From contig CM060175.1 of the NCBI GenBank assembly GCA_030549775.1, positions 36,826,318 through 36,890,317 on the forward strand: DNA of 64,000 bases, read 5' to 3'. Made by a program: the position numbers and the translations under genes. The stretch comes from Tamarix chinensis (Eukaryota; Streptophyta; Magnoliopsida; Caryophyllales; Tamaricaceae). Below the pieces are notes generated by a model. It saw nothing but the letters and a program-made list of their open reading frames with translations, was not told the DNA's origin and did no database searches. Every line of letters begins with the position of its first letter. Position 1 is the first letter of the stretch. Of the stretch, positions 23,011-35,485 are shown in pieces.

Positions 23011-24398
23011 TGTAGGAATTTAGCCAAGCGAAACACAAGGTAGCGGAAAAAAAACAAAGGCTAAATTTACCAGGAATATATGCTAGATTTAAGACGAACC
23101 TGCTTGATCCAATTGAGTTTGTTTCAATTGATTGATTTCAATCTCCTTTGAGCGAGCGAGTGTGAATTCTGTCACACCTCTACCGGTATCCACACACTTT
23201 GAATCTAGATCACTAAGGAAGCGTGCTAGCGCCAATGGAACACTCTCTCAATTTCGTGAATAACCAGTGTTGGTGGCTAGGTTATTTTCTCCCACTTAGA
23301 GAGAGAGAAAAAAGGTGTGTATATAATAAAACCCCAGCTTGGGTATTTATATTAACACTCTAGCCCACCTAGAGGCATTGGACTTGGGCCTTAATCACAT
23401 TAAAACCACTTTGCCTTGATGAGATATTAATCATATTAGGATCTCATCTTATTCTTTTGATCCAGTTCAGTTCGGTGTGCGACCCTGTAAGTTCACGTAA
23501 TATTGGCAATGGACCAAAACTCCTTTTGGGCCCACAAATCATAAGAGGTCTCTAGCAAGAAGTTATGACTACCCAAATTACGCAAATGTCCTATGCTCGA
23601 CATAACCTATTAATAACCCGTATATTTGTTATTTTGTCACACGATATTTAGATTGAACACAAGGCATTTGTCGTGTCATCCTTGCTATGTTCAATCACAT
23701 TCTTTCTCGATCACCAAGTAAGACTAACCTTAAACAAATGACACCTCGTTTGCACATGGCCATGCTAACATTAGTCATACTTGTCGAGGGGCCCAAAGAT
23801 ATCTCTCTCATGTCATGAGAGGGACAAATCCCATCTTGATCAACTATGTGCCTCTATATGATTCACAACATGTCTAATCAATACCTTTATGATCACCCCT
23901 AATAAGGGTAACGTTTAGTAAAGTTAAAACAGAATGATCATCATACAGGCAAATACGAAGATCTCAGGTCAAAGGACGATATACAATTTAGAGAACACTG
24001 ATGACACTTTGCACAATATTTAATGCAGTCTCCTCCTACTGGGTCGGTCCAATATCATGTTCCCTAACATGTATCTATGTTACTAGTTTGATATCTCATA
24101 TCAATGATCAGTGGAACATGATCATCAACTAATCAACATACTAGTCTTATAATCACTAATATCCCTTAATTAGATGATATTAGACTAGGGAGAGTTCTTG
24201 AATAATAATCTTTCTATCTATTAGTAGAGTTCCACAATCCAGTCACATACTTGATTATCTACATAAAGAATAATTATTCAAAGGGATAACAGCATTTGAA
24301 TGAATAACATCATTTGATACTTTTATTAATAAGCACAATCTCTAATTATGCAAATATAAATTATAACATATGATTAGTTCTAGGGCATATTTCCATTA
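23011..24398 (-). repeat. Copia 5' LTR
   Basis: Upstream LTR, 1388 bp, same length as its partner and about 98% identical by eye. It would hold the element's promoter. Confidence 0.93.
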
Positions 24399-25265
24399 GA
24401 AGGGTGATGATATTAGTGGTCATTAGGGTGGTTAAGGTGGTAATGAAGGTGGTAGTTAGGGTGGTGGTGATAGCGACGGTTAGAATTGTGGTGTGGTGTA
24501 TAGCTAGGCATAGTGAAAAAAGAACAAAAAGCAAGAAAAGTTGGGGTTTAAGGTTGTGGTTAACAAAAAAGGTAGTGTTTGTGGGTTGTGGGCAGCGATT
24601 AAGTTTGGAAGGAGGCTAATAGTGTAGGATCAAGGTGGTTCTTTATCAAAGTGGTCTAGGGTTGAGTGGGGTAGAGCCAAGGAAAGGGAACAAAAGATGG
24701 AGGAGAGGAAAATAAGAGTCGATAGTGGTGGTGGTGCTATTATGACAACGATGGTAGTGAGGAGAAGGAAAACATAGTAGGATGATTGGGGGGTAAGACT
24801 TGATGATGACTCGATTGGTGGATGGAATAAAGAAGGAGAAGAAAAGGTATCTATGTGTGTGTGTCTATATATATGTGTGTATGTGCAAGGGTATGGGAGG
24901 GGGGAAAACTAATGAGGAAAGGGGATCTAGGTTTGTTGTGCAAAGGGTAGGTGAGGGAATGGCTAGTTTATTATAGGGGAAGGACGACACAAGGTTGAGG
25001 AGGAAAAGGTTGTAGGGTGGAAAAGGCTACTTGGGTTTAGTGTGGTAAGTGAAGGTTGTCAAAAAAGGGTAGGCAATGCAAGGCTAGGAAAGAAGAAGAC
25101 GGGGAGGGGTGTGTGCAAGGACCTTTTGGGTCGAAAAGGGAAAAGGGAGAAAGAAGAAATAAAGAAGGAAAATGTTAACAAGAGGGAAGGAAAATGTTTG
25201 CGTTGGACGTGGGTGCAAGTCAATTGGAGAGAAAAAAAATAGGAAAGAAGGAAAATGTAGGCTAG
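24399..25265 (-). mobile_element. LTR D fragment 3
   Basis: Continues D on the other side of the copia insertion (starting with its GAAGG copy). It is GGTGGT- and AG-rich (the complement of the CT-rich zone of plus-strand LTRs). It ends at LTR B's duplication GCTAG (25261-25265). Confidence 0.7.
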
Positions 25266-26218
25266 TGAAATGCCCCGAAAATTCTAATTTTATTATTTAC
25301 CATTAAATAAGATTTTATTTTGAAAATTAATTAAATAATTTACTTTTATTAAAATAAAAAGGGGATTAATTAGGGTAAATTAAGAAGGAATTTATAAGTG
25401 TTTTAAATAGAAGGACTTTTGGTATTTTAAGATAAGTAAGGATTTTATTTTAGAAATTTATTAAATAAATTAATTTATTTAAAATAAGAAGGATAAAATA
25501 GTTTCAAATTAATATAAAATTTATAAATAATCTAATTGGAGAAAATTAAAGTGTTTTGTTTAATTAAAATGGAATTTAAGAAAATTCCTTCAAAAATCCC
25601 TAAATTAACCTAAAAATAGAATTTAATTATTATTTTGATAATTATATTTTATTAAACATTCCAAATTACCCAAATCATACTAATTAATCCAACCACTAAT
25701 TTCCCTTTCTTTTTCCTTTTTCTTTTCCTCCTTTTTCCCTCTTTTTCCTTTTCTCTCCTTTCCTTCTCTTTTTTTTTTCTATTCTCCCCCAACTTGGGCC
25801 GGCTTGCTAGGCCCAGCACACCCCCCTGCGCAGCCTAGCACCCCCGCGCACCTCTTCCTTCCTCCCAGCTGGTTCGACCTTTTTCTTTCATTCCCTTCTT
25901 TCCGGCTGAACCGCCGGTCCGCCCCACCTGCACTTTGTCTTTTACCTCTCGCCTGGCACCGAAAATTTTGTCGGGAATCTTAGCTTCAACGACACGCCAT
26001 TCTCACCGGTCATTTCGCCCCTATTCTCCCCGTTGACTTCCCCATGGATGTGACCAAACGGCACAACCCTCCTCCCGCACGAAAATCCCCCATTTCCCAA
26101 GCAATTATGGTCTGTAAATTTCAGACTGTACACCGGCCAACTATGCCGGACAACCTACCCTAACCCTAACCCCTAACTTCCCCCCCTCAAAGCTTATCGT
26201 TTCCCGTCCCCTTTGGCC

Positions 26219-26226
26219 TATATATA
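26219..26226 (+). promoter_or_regulatory. Candidate TATA box of LTR B
   Basis: TATATATA in the context GGCCTATATATAGCCC, about 950 bp into the LTR and after a pyrimidine-rich stretch. It is the best TATA box in the LTR; the transcription start would be about 30 bp downstream. Position and context only. Confidence 0.5.
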
Positions 26227-26706
26227 GCCCTAATCTTTGCTGGAATCAGGTTGGAAAACCTGGAAACCAGAGAGCAACTTTCGCGCCGCCCCATCTTCAG
26301 CCGCCACTTCCTCCGCCGTCAGCCACCCCTACCGCCTACCCTTGCCCCCACAACCTTCCCTACACCCCCTCTACACAACCAACCCCCTTAGCCTCCCTGC
26401 CTCGCGCCGCACATGCCACCCCGGCCGTGAGAAAATCTCTCCCCAAATCGACCCTTCCAGCCCTACGCCACCTTCGTGGCGCCGCCACCGGCTGTACCGC
26501 CACTTGCAGCACCATCACCACCCCCCAAAACCACCAGGAGTGCCTGCTCTACCACCCTACACTTCCACTTTCCCCTAGTTTCTCCTCTTTTAGCCTCCAT
26601 AGCCACCTTTCCCAATTTCTTCCTCCTCCACCGCCGCCGTCGGTGCCACCACCCCAACCAGGTGGTCCAACTCCCTAAAACCCTAGATCTGGAATAAAAT
26701 AAGTGG

Positions 26707-27018
26707 TTAATAAAATTTAATATTATTAATCTATTTATTATTAACACTATTACTATAATTACTACGAATACTACCATTATTATTATTATTGACAGGCCCT
26801 AACATTACCCCTAAGAACTTCTAATTAATGGTATTAAGCAATACCACACCCTATTAAGTTATTATTATTGTTAATATTGCTAGTATTACTATTATTATCC
26901 TTATTACTATTATCACTACTATTATCATTACTATTATAATTACTATTTTTATTATTATCATTATTATTATTACTCTTATTATTCTCATTGTTATTATAAT
27001 TATTATTGTCGTTATTAC

Positions 27019-27060
<42 letters not shown>

Positions 27061-27304
27061 CATTATCACATGTGTTACTTTAACTATGACTAACATCTTT
27101 AGTATCTCTATTATTATTATTATTATTATTATTATTTTAGTAGTTTTACTAATACTAGTATTGTTACTATTAATATTACTATCATTATCATTATTATTAA
27201 TAATATGGTTATGGTGGTTGTAGTTGCCATTATTGTTATTGTTCTTACCCTTAGTATTATTATTATGACTAATGTTATCAAAATTATTATTACTGTCATT
27301 AACA

Positions 27305-27402
<98 letters not shown>

Positions 27403-27770
27403 GTTATATTTACCACACTTATTACTTTAACTACTATTACCATCATTAATATCCTTATTATCATTATTATTTAATACTATTACTTTTAGTACTCTATCGT
27501 TATATGTACCACACTTATTAATTTAACTACTATTACCATCATTAATATCCTTATTATCATTATTATTTAATACTATTACTTTTAGTACTCTTATTATCAT
27601 TATCTACATTATTACTAGTATTATCGTTACCACTGTTATTGTTATTATTATTATTATTATGGTCATTGTGTTGTTGTTGTTGTTATCATTATTATTATCA
27701 TTATTTTCATTATCCTTATTGTTATTATCATTATTACTACTATCGTTATTGCTATCACCATTATTTTCAC

Positions 27771-27831
<61 letters not shown>

Positions 27832-28014
27832 TATGTTATTGTTCTGACTCTTATTATCGTTGTGTTATCCTCATTATTATTTTTTTATTATGGCTATTTG
27901 AACTATTATTAGTATTATTATCATTACCAATATTATTGTTGTTATTATTATTATTATCATCATTATTATTATTACTATTACTATGATTATTATCAGATCA
28001 TGGTTGTTGCTATC

Positions 28015-28055
<41 letters not shown>

Positions 28056-28190
28056 CATCACCGATATTACTACGATTTCAATTGTTATTATCAACGTTAT
28101 TATCATTGTAACCACTATTACTATTATTCGTAGTATTTTTACTATTATTATTGGTGTTAATAATAATATTGTTATTAGTAATATTAAAAC
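26707..28190. repeat. 1.5 kb TTA/ATT-type microsatellite field
   Basis: Almost every triplet is TTA/ATT or one step from it (ATC, ACT, GTT). Pure runs occur at about 27308-27397 (about 30 units), 27770-27832, 28026-28055 and 27015-27060. A near-exact repeat of about 90 bp (ACCACACTTATTA...TACTTTTAGTACTC) is present twice near 27412-27495 and 27508-27592. Confidence 0.93.
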
Positions 28191-29359
28191 CCTTTACTTG
28201 ATAACTATGGATTTTACTAAGGCGTGTCTTGATTAGTGGTCATTTGTTTAACTACCTTGAGAATAATAATAACCCCACCTTTTTAATTATAAACTACTAT
28301 TATTAATATTAGCCTTAGTATTAGGCCATGATAGGGGTAAGATAGGAATTTTGGTAATTCCGGTAGAGGGAGATTAACCCTAAGTATTTCCCTCTTATAG
28401 GTGAACCGGGTCAAAACCCCCAGGAGGTGTAGGAGCGTGCTCCAAGCCCGGCGCCGATTTAGGTAAGGGTCTAACTAAAGCCACTTGTGTGATATGTGAA
28501 CTATTGGTTGTGGATGTCTTATATGCTCATGTGATGTACTTATGTGTTATGCTTTAAATGTCACTATCTTATATGCCTTACGTGTAGCGCAACATTGATC
28601 CAGGTACGTCTGTGTGAATTACCTGTATTATGTTTAATGTGAATGTGCTTCAATTTATGATGTGCTGTGGCCTTAGGACATGTATGCTAGGGAATTTGGT
28701 GTGGTGACATAGTTTGGGGACATGGAAGAAAAGATTCGGGAAGAAATAACAAAAGGGGGGAAATAAGTCGGTTAGAGAAGGGATGGGAGAAATAAGGGTT
28801 GCATGGGGTGGTTACGGTCTGCATGGGGGCAAACCTTACGTATAGAAAGGTTCCTTGGGGTGTGTGGAAGGTAAGAGAGGTGTTGTTTGGGTGTTTGGGG
28901 GCTCCGAGTGAAAAATAGTACGTGGACCAAAATAAGGGTGCGTAGGAGACGGGATTAGAGTTTAGAAAGAACTCTAGTTGTCAGGGGAGAGAAGAAAAGG
29001 GGAGTATTAAAATCATAAGTGAAGAAGAGGGTGACATGGAATGGGGGTTGAACCGAAGGGTCGTGAGGTGTAGGGGTGCTAGGACGGTTCCGGATGTACG
29101 AGGTAGAAAGGGAGTGGGCCACCTAGGCCCAAGTTGGGTTTTCTAGAGAAAACCCTAAGGGAAGGTAGTGAGTGGACTTTGGGGTAAAAGGTGATGGGCC
29201 CAGACCCACACACTTAGGAGACGGGTTTCGGAGTGAGTAAGCTAATTAAGGGGAGGATGTCGGGCGAGTTAGGAGGCGCAAATGTCTCAAGATATGAGAC
29301 GGGCCCTCTTGGGAGGATGAGTATAGCTGAAGTTAGCCATGCATGTCTAGGGCGGAAAC

Positions 29360-29775
29360 TCGTTGAAAAAGATACCATAAAATACTAATTACTTAAAAAG
29401 GAAGATGCTGAGCCGGGCCCAGACCGGTCCACCGGCGAATAATAGTGGCTAGGAGCCGGGTGCCCTGGAGATCGAACCACCAGCAAATAATAGTGGCCAG
29501 GAGTGTTTTACCCTGTATATATTTCCGGTCCACCGACTATAATAGTGGGGGTTTCCGCGCTCAGCAAACCAAATATAAAATCGATAAGACATGGGAAAGA
29601 TACTAAATACTTACAGTGGAACACCATGTGAGTCGGGGCCAAACTGGTCCACCGGAAAATAATAGTGGCCAGGAGCGTTTTGCCCTGGAGACCGAACCAC
29701 CGGCAAATAATAGTGGTCAGGAGCGTTCTGCCCTGTACATATCTCCGGTCCACCGGTTATAATAGTGGGCACTTG
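29360..29775 (+). repeat. Tandem repeat with CCACCGG...AATAATAGTGG units in LTR B
   Basis: Two units of roughly 250 bp beginning GATACTAAATACTTA / AATACTAATTACTTA. Each holds three copies of a shorter segment of the type CCACCGGCAAATAATAGTGG followed by (C)CAGGAGCGTTTTGCCCTG. The short core is an imperfect palindrome. Confidence 0.85.
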
Positions 29776-30479
29776 CACTTACATGGATTAATAAAGAGTA
29801 TGTGGAATTGAGTATGGTAATAAGAGATTTAAAGGATAAGTCTAATTGGAACATAATCGGCCTCACTATTGGTATTATCTTATGTGCCTATATGATCATG
29901 CTTGTATTGTGTACTTTGTCTGTTCGGCCTTAGTTATTCGGTTACCTTGCTCAGTACGAAGCGTACTGACCACCCGTTTCATGGGTGCTGCTTATTCCCA
30001 CGAGCAGAAGGTCCCACTGATCTAGTGCAGGTAGGTGACTATATTTGATGCCTATGATGCTTATGAGGCGTTGGGCGGGACCGAGAGCTGAGTTCGAATC
30101 TAGCTTGGGGATCGAGAGTGGCGTGGCTGGAGTCTGTTATCACTTCACCTTTCTTATGTATTTTAAGTTTATTTGTCTTAAGTGTATGACGTTTCAACTT
30201 TCATAAACCTTAAACCGTATCTTGAATTGTACTTTGAACTTCCGCACTCTGATTCTGTATTACTTAGGTTTTACCCATGAATGTGTTATGCTAACAACTC
30301 GTATTTGTTGGTTAACCTGTTTTAGCCTTAGCACTTAGTACTGGGATGGTAGGAGTGAACCGTTCTGGTAATAAGTGTGGCGGTAATGCCCCCGAATTTA
30401 CAAGCGTTATCTCTTATTTTCGATAAACTTTTTTTGAAATTAAACGAAATTTTTCAGTAGTAAATTTGGGGGTGTTACA

Positions 30480-30734
30480 GCTAGGGTGAACTCCAAGGGA
30501 AGGAAAAAAAAAGAAAGAAAAGGAAGGAGAAAGGAAAGAAATTTTTTTTTAGGGTTAGGATTTTCATTAGGTTGAGATTTTTTTTTTAGGAATTTCATCT
30601 AAAAATTTATCTATCAAATATCTAGGGTTAGAGTAGGCTAAAAAAATATATATTGACTAAAAAATTAGAATTTATTTTAGGCTAAAATATTAATTAGTCA
30701 AGATTAAAATTACATAAAATTTTAAAGTATTATA
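30480..30734 (-). mobile_element. LTR D fragment 4 (its start)
   Basis: After LTR B's second GCTAG, D continues to its 5' end. On the minus strand it begins TATAATACTTTAAAA at 30734, a form of the TGTAATAC start with one changed base. The 3' end of D lies beyond the CACTA element, outside the window, so its target duplication (candidate GTATA, 30735-30739) cannot be checked. The four fragments add up to about 3.0 kb. Confidence 0.65.
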
Positions 30735-32619
30735 GTATAGGACTTTAGGGGCCAAGAGGAAGCCCAAGCACTAGAGTATTGACAAGAGGGTGAATGACTG
30801 TACCCATGGCTAGTGTGGTCATTATATAAGGATCAATAGGGGTTAGAGTTCTAGCTAGTGCTAGAGTTAGTGATTGAAGGTATGATGTTTATTGACAGTT
30901 TTGATTAGATAACCTAGGATTGAATTACTTAGATAGGCTAATTTAGTGCCAAATTTATGGGATGTTGAGCCATAAATAATTTGATTATTTTATAGTTATC
31001 AAAAAGTGGCTCAAGGGAGTAATATTTAGACTAAAGCTAGAGTGGAATAACAACAGAGGTCATAATAGACTACACAGCCTATGTGCTTAGAGCCCTGTCA
31101 TCAAGGGGATGTACAATTTCCTCATCTTATTTTATAGGAAGTGGTGGTTAGGCTTATTGTGCTAAAGAATTTAAAATGGGCCTTTTAGGCAAACTCTTAA
31201 ATATGATCAGTTAGGCAGATACAAATCATAGATTGATGTGGTAACTAGTACATTCTCTGTCCTTTCTCTATAAGCACAAGTTATTATTATTATTATTATT
31301 ATTTTTTTTTTTTTTACTTTAGTGCTTCTCATACCTCAACTGCCTTGGTGGCTAGAGCTGCTTTTACTACTATCTTTGCACCCATTATTTTAACTTTCAT
31401 AGGTAAATTACATGGATTAGACTCTTTTGCTATGTGACCTTAGCTATAAGGAGGATAGATTTCTCTATGAATCCGATTGTGATTCATTTGATGAGATATC
31501 GGAGTTATGTTTGATTATGCATAGTTGCTGGTGGCATTGAGGGGATTTTGGGATGTTGGGGTCACTTACTTAGAGGTGCCTAGACTTATGATAAAGGTTG
31601 TTTATACACTTACACTTTGTTCGTTATTGTGGCAAGGTTTCCTAATATGCCTTTGTAGTGTTCAAGACTCGCTGTAATACCATTGGAGCAGCACCCATCC
31701 TTGTTTCCTTATCGACAGAGGCACATATGACAAAATAGGCATACTGCATACGATTTCACGGTGCACAAGTCTACAATAAATGATTGAAAAATGAAATCCA
31801 ATCAGTTAGACTAACTTGTCGTTCATTTATTTAGGGAGACAGGTGAAATGCACTAATCTATAAAGCGATAAAGTAATGCCCTTACTTAAACAACGAGGTT
31901 ATGTACTTGACTTATTGGCTTCAACTTCCAACACAGCCAAAGCGCGTTGATTGGTGGGACTAGTTAGTGGATTATTGCTGCTGCTTCCCTCCTGCTTTGT
32001 TCTGTTTTGTGTATACATATTAATCCATGAAATGCAAATGACTAATGGTAGTTCACACAACATTGTGATATTGGACTTCAATTGCGTGCAGACGACTAAA
32101 CTTTTCAAATGATTAAAAATGAAAAGGTATAATTAACTATTCCTCCAGCTATTCTAAAATTATCAACGACAATATAATCAGCAACTATTATACTTTAATC
32201 CATCTGTTTCTATCTTCTATTGCTTGATTAAAGAACATGTAGTTGGGCTTTACAGAAAAGTACCTGGCGAGTTTTTCTTGATCTTGTTGGGGGAGATAGT
32301 GATCTTATTCACACTTGCGTACCAACTACAAAAGGTGCAGGTACAAGAACGTGATAGTTAACCAAGTTACGAAATGTTATGCCGTATCATGCTTGACTAA
32401 CTTCGAAAACTGCTAAGGGCATTTAGCTTTTTTATTTCTCCGCAGGAGACTTCAATTCCATAATTACTATGGTGAGCTCATAAAACATTGGATTTTATAT
32501 TGCGTTGAATGATATTTCATATACGTCCCTTTGCATTCTCAATATATTTTATTTTAAATCATCTTAAAATATGCAATGTCTCCATTTATAAGATATTACA
32601 TATTTTACCTTTCTTGTAT

Positions 32620-32622
32620 ATC

Positions 32623-32669
<47 letters not shown>

Positions 32670-32680
32670 CTTTTTACTAA
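32620..32680. repeat. (ATT)n microsatellite
   Basis: About 19 triplets in a run. The isoleucine-rich frame across it is not coding. Confidence 0.9.
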
Positions 32681-33249
32681 TTTCCCCTCATTTTTTAATT
32701 TACAATAAGACATTTGGTAACTGTAAAGAAAAATAAGAAACAAAATCATACAATTAATTAATTATGTGCTATTGGAGTTGGTGATAGTTTAACTATTTTT
32801 AAAGGATGGAGTATGTGGTTGGCTTTTGCTTTTTGGTAATATCATGCTAATTTTTGTGCTCTTCTATGTGGTATGGGATCAATTCCTCATAATTAAGGAA
32901 AATGGAGTAAACAACATTGAATATAGACTAAATATACAAACTAACCCAAAATTTAAAAAAATCCACCCTAAGACTTTGAGGTTTGAAAGTTACACATGAG
33001 ATTATCCTCCATTCAAACACTTAAGAGTTATATGGTACAATCCCTCAAGTGTAAGGAAGATCATTTAGTCAAGGTTGTCTAGTGAATTTTTGAAAATTTG
33101 AAATAGGTTGTTGCTTTATCCCTTATAATTGTTAGTCCTTCATTTGTAATAGCAAACTTGCTTAATAATTTACACAACTTTTTTTTACTAGGTAACAAAA
33201 TTACCTTTAATATTTTAATAAAATTATTTATTAGAAAATAACATAATAA

Positions 33250-33253
<4 letters not shown>

Positions 33254-33282
<29 letters not shown>
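33254..33282. repeat. (GA)n microsatellite
   Basis: Uninterrupted AG/GA run of about 14 units. Confidence 0.92.
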
Positions 33283-33284
<2 letters not shown>

Positions 33285-33776
33285 TTAGAGTAAAAGTGAA
33301 AATTATTCTGACTTTCTAAAAAGCTTTAATTTTAAAATAAAGAATTACATCTAAAATACTTTATTTTTGAAAGGGATAAAGTAAAAATAACTTTATGACT
33401 TGTTTGTAATTACTTATCAAAAGTAGTTATCTATGATAATTTTTTATTTTAAAATTTTTTAAGCAATTTTTTTTTTAAAATAAGTAATTATCGTGGATAA
33501 CTGATTTTGATAAATAGCTCCAAACATGGGTTGAGTTAGTGAATATTTTCACTCTTAATAATATTATTTTATTAAAGTAATCCTTTTAATATTTAAGTAT
33601 ATTAATCCTATTTTTAGAGAATGAAAATTATTATGCATATAATTTTTTTCCCTAAAAAAGTCATTCTAAAAAGGTAAAAAAAAATGTTTTGTTGCTTTTA
33701 CTCTCAATATTTTCTTCATTCATCATCTATAAATTAATTACATTGCTACTTTCTAATAAAGAGTAAAACTATAATA

Positions 33777-33882
33777 CTCCATCCGTCCGTTTCTATAACA
33801 AAACTTGACATGAATTTTGAAGACAATTGTTTACCATTATTATATTTTACTATATAAAGAAAGTTATGAGAGTACTTTTTAT

Positions 33883-33913
<31 letters not shown>

Positions 33914-34100
33914 ATTTTCTCATATTATTATATATTATGTTTTAAAAAATTAAAGCTTATTTTTAAATATTCTTACGACATTCTTCTAGAAACCGTTAAA
34001 GTATTATGATTAATTTTATTATGTTTGTGTTAAATATTAAAATGCCATTCTCTTCAAAACGAATCAAGCGTGTCATAACGAGAAAATGAAATATATTAGA
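33777..34100. mobile_element. Degraded MITE-like element
   Basis: The left end reads ACTCCATCCGTCCGTTTCTA, close to the CTCCCTCCGTC ends of Stowaway-type MITEs. The right end, read on the minus strand, contains TTTCTCGTTATGACACGCTTGA...TTTTGAAGAGAATG, which pairs imperfectly with the left TTTCTATAACAAAACTTGA...TTTTGAAGACAATT. The middle is AT-rich with an AT run (33883-33909). About 320 bp; the exact ends and the target duplication are not clear. Confidence 0.5.
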
Positions 34101-34752
34101 ATGAAGTTGCTGTCGCTATTACGGCTTTTCCCTTGAGAACTGCTCACGTCAACTTTTAACGCGAAGATTTTTACCCGCTCCTTGTTCATAAAAGTAAGTA
34201 TTCTGATGCTGTCACACGGAAAGACACTGGTGAACTTAATGGATGAAAAATGTCACGCACTCAAACGTACGTTGTGGTATGATTGACTCTGTGACGGTTT
34301 GCAGTCTTTGCATGTGTTTAGTCTCGTAATTCATAGAGTTATGTCAATTCGGAGAGGTCTCATGGTGGGGCCAAAGTTAGGCAGGTAAGCATTTTAAAAC
34401 AATTTCCTCTTTTAGGGTTTGCGCCTACTTGGCGTAAATCATTCCTATAATCACGGTCTTCGAAGATTGAATGTTCATTATGGCGAGAGGGATTAATAGT
34501 AAAAGAAATACCATTAAGATTACTAAAATAAAAAAAAAGAAAAAACTATGGTTTGTAGTAATGGGATATTAGGTTATTAGATATATATTCAAAAAGGTAT
34601 TCTATTTTATTTTGAATAAATGTTATTCTAACAATTTATTTTTGATTACTATTATAGAATAGTCGTAAGTCAAGAGAGTTGGGTGATACAGATGTCAGAG
34701 AGACAAAGTAGATAAAAGTTAAAGCACAAATAATTTTAAATTAAGTAGGTTT

Positions 34753-34798
34753 ACAACATGATGGAAATGGTTAATACAACATGATGGAAATGGTTAAT
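34753..34798. repeat. 23-bp tandem duplication
   Basis: Two exact adjacent copies of a unit beginning ACAACATGATGGAAATGG. Confidence 0.95.
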
Positions 34799-35485
34799 GG
34801 ACACCTCTATTTATTGGGCTTGAACAAAGGTAAAGAAACTAGATGAAAAATATCGAATGCCCACAATCTAGGGTAGTTAGGCTAGATAACCAAGCTTAGG
34901 AGGTTTAATTGCTAGTTATCTTATGTGAGTTTGCCTATTGAATCAATCGGTCAGGGCTAGTTGACTTGGACTTCTTATAGGTTGGTTAACTGAGGCTATT
35001 TGAGCTGGTAATTAAGGCTTGATTAGTCGTACGTTAGATCTATTAAGCCTTATGCCCTAGTTTGATAAAGATTCATATTATTATTCCCTTCAAAACTCAA
35101 TCTCTCTCCTGGCCTCTAGGGTCAATGCATTAGTTTCTAAGAATGTTCAACGTCTGAAATTACCTTGTGTGTCCTTCTCCCTTGAAATATCATCTCATCT
35201 TGTTCCTAACTTCGAGATAATGTGCCGAGAAGGATGATAATATGTGTCAAAAAATTAGTTGAGGAATATACAAGAGGGATAGTGAGGAAAAGTAAATATA
35301 AATAAGTGGATCATAAGGACCAAGGCCACACACCAGGACTTCTTGCGGAAAATAAGAAAATACATAAGGAAATGCAAGTTTATAAAGAATATAATTAAGA
35401 AATTAGTAGTCAAAGTTAGTTGACTCAAAAATATGTCAACTTGAAAGTGCATCGGTATAGATGTGAGTTAGCATGGGTATAAAGG

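Larger units (their letters stand above)
16368..24398 (-). mobile_element. Ty1/copia retrotransposon, Angela-like, full length with internal deletion
   Basis: Two direct LTRs (16368-17755 and 23011-24398, 1388 bp each) enclose a minus-strand gag-pol. The 5-bp duplication GAAGG flanks the element at 16363-16367 and 24399-24403. The primer site and polypurine tract are in place. In the sense direction the LTR begins TAATGGAAATATGCCCTAG, very like the start of the Angela lineage of plant copia elements. By eye the LTRs differ at about 30 positions (roughly 2%), a fairly recent insertion. It is shorter inside than a complete copia element because a segment between protease and integrase is missing. 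Confidence 0.93.
25266..30479 (+). mobile_element. Solo LTR B, 5.2 kb
   Basis: Starts TGAAATGCCCCGAAAATTC at 25266 and ends GGGGGTGTTACA at 30479, 5214 bp, flanked by GCTAG at 25261-25265 and 30480-30484. The base changed near the start (TGAAAT for TGTAAT) is the only damage to its ends. In order it holds an AT-rich start, a GC- and CT-rich zone (25780-26690), 1.4 kb of TTA-type repeats, a G-rich zone (28700-29330), a tandem repeat with CCACCGG motifs (29360-29775) and the conserved 3' part TACTGACCACCCGTTTCATGG. No coding sequence is attached. Proline-rich open frames at 26237-26697 follow from base composition and are not annotated. Confidence 0.9.
30735..35485. other. AT-rich region without recognised gene, possibly low-copy
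   Basis: About 4.7 kb with no transposon protein and no convincing host gene. It contains an ATT plus poly-T run (31280-31315), an ATT run (about 32620-32680), a GA run (33254-33282), a MITE-like element (33777-34100) and a 23-bp tandem duplication (34753-34798). A stretch at about 32250-32335 has an AG before it and a GT after it with an open frame between, but no family I recognise. Base composition is less extreme near 31320-32500 and 34100-34480 than elsewhere, so these are the best places to look for single-copy sequence. Confidence 0.5.

Noticed and set aside
26237..26697. Overlapping proline/serine-rich open frames on both strands
   Set aside because: They lie in the GC- and CT-rich zone of solo LTR B, overlap each other in several frames and have no domain; base composition explains them.
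27132..27474. Isoleucine-, leucine- or tyrosine-rich open frames
   Set aside because: Produced by TTA/ATT repeats in every frame; not genes.
31899..32108. A 69-codon minus-strand frame
   Set aside because: No domain, no visible partner exon and low-complexity surroundings; not supported as a gene.
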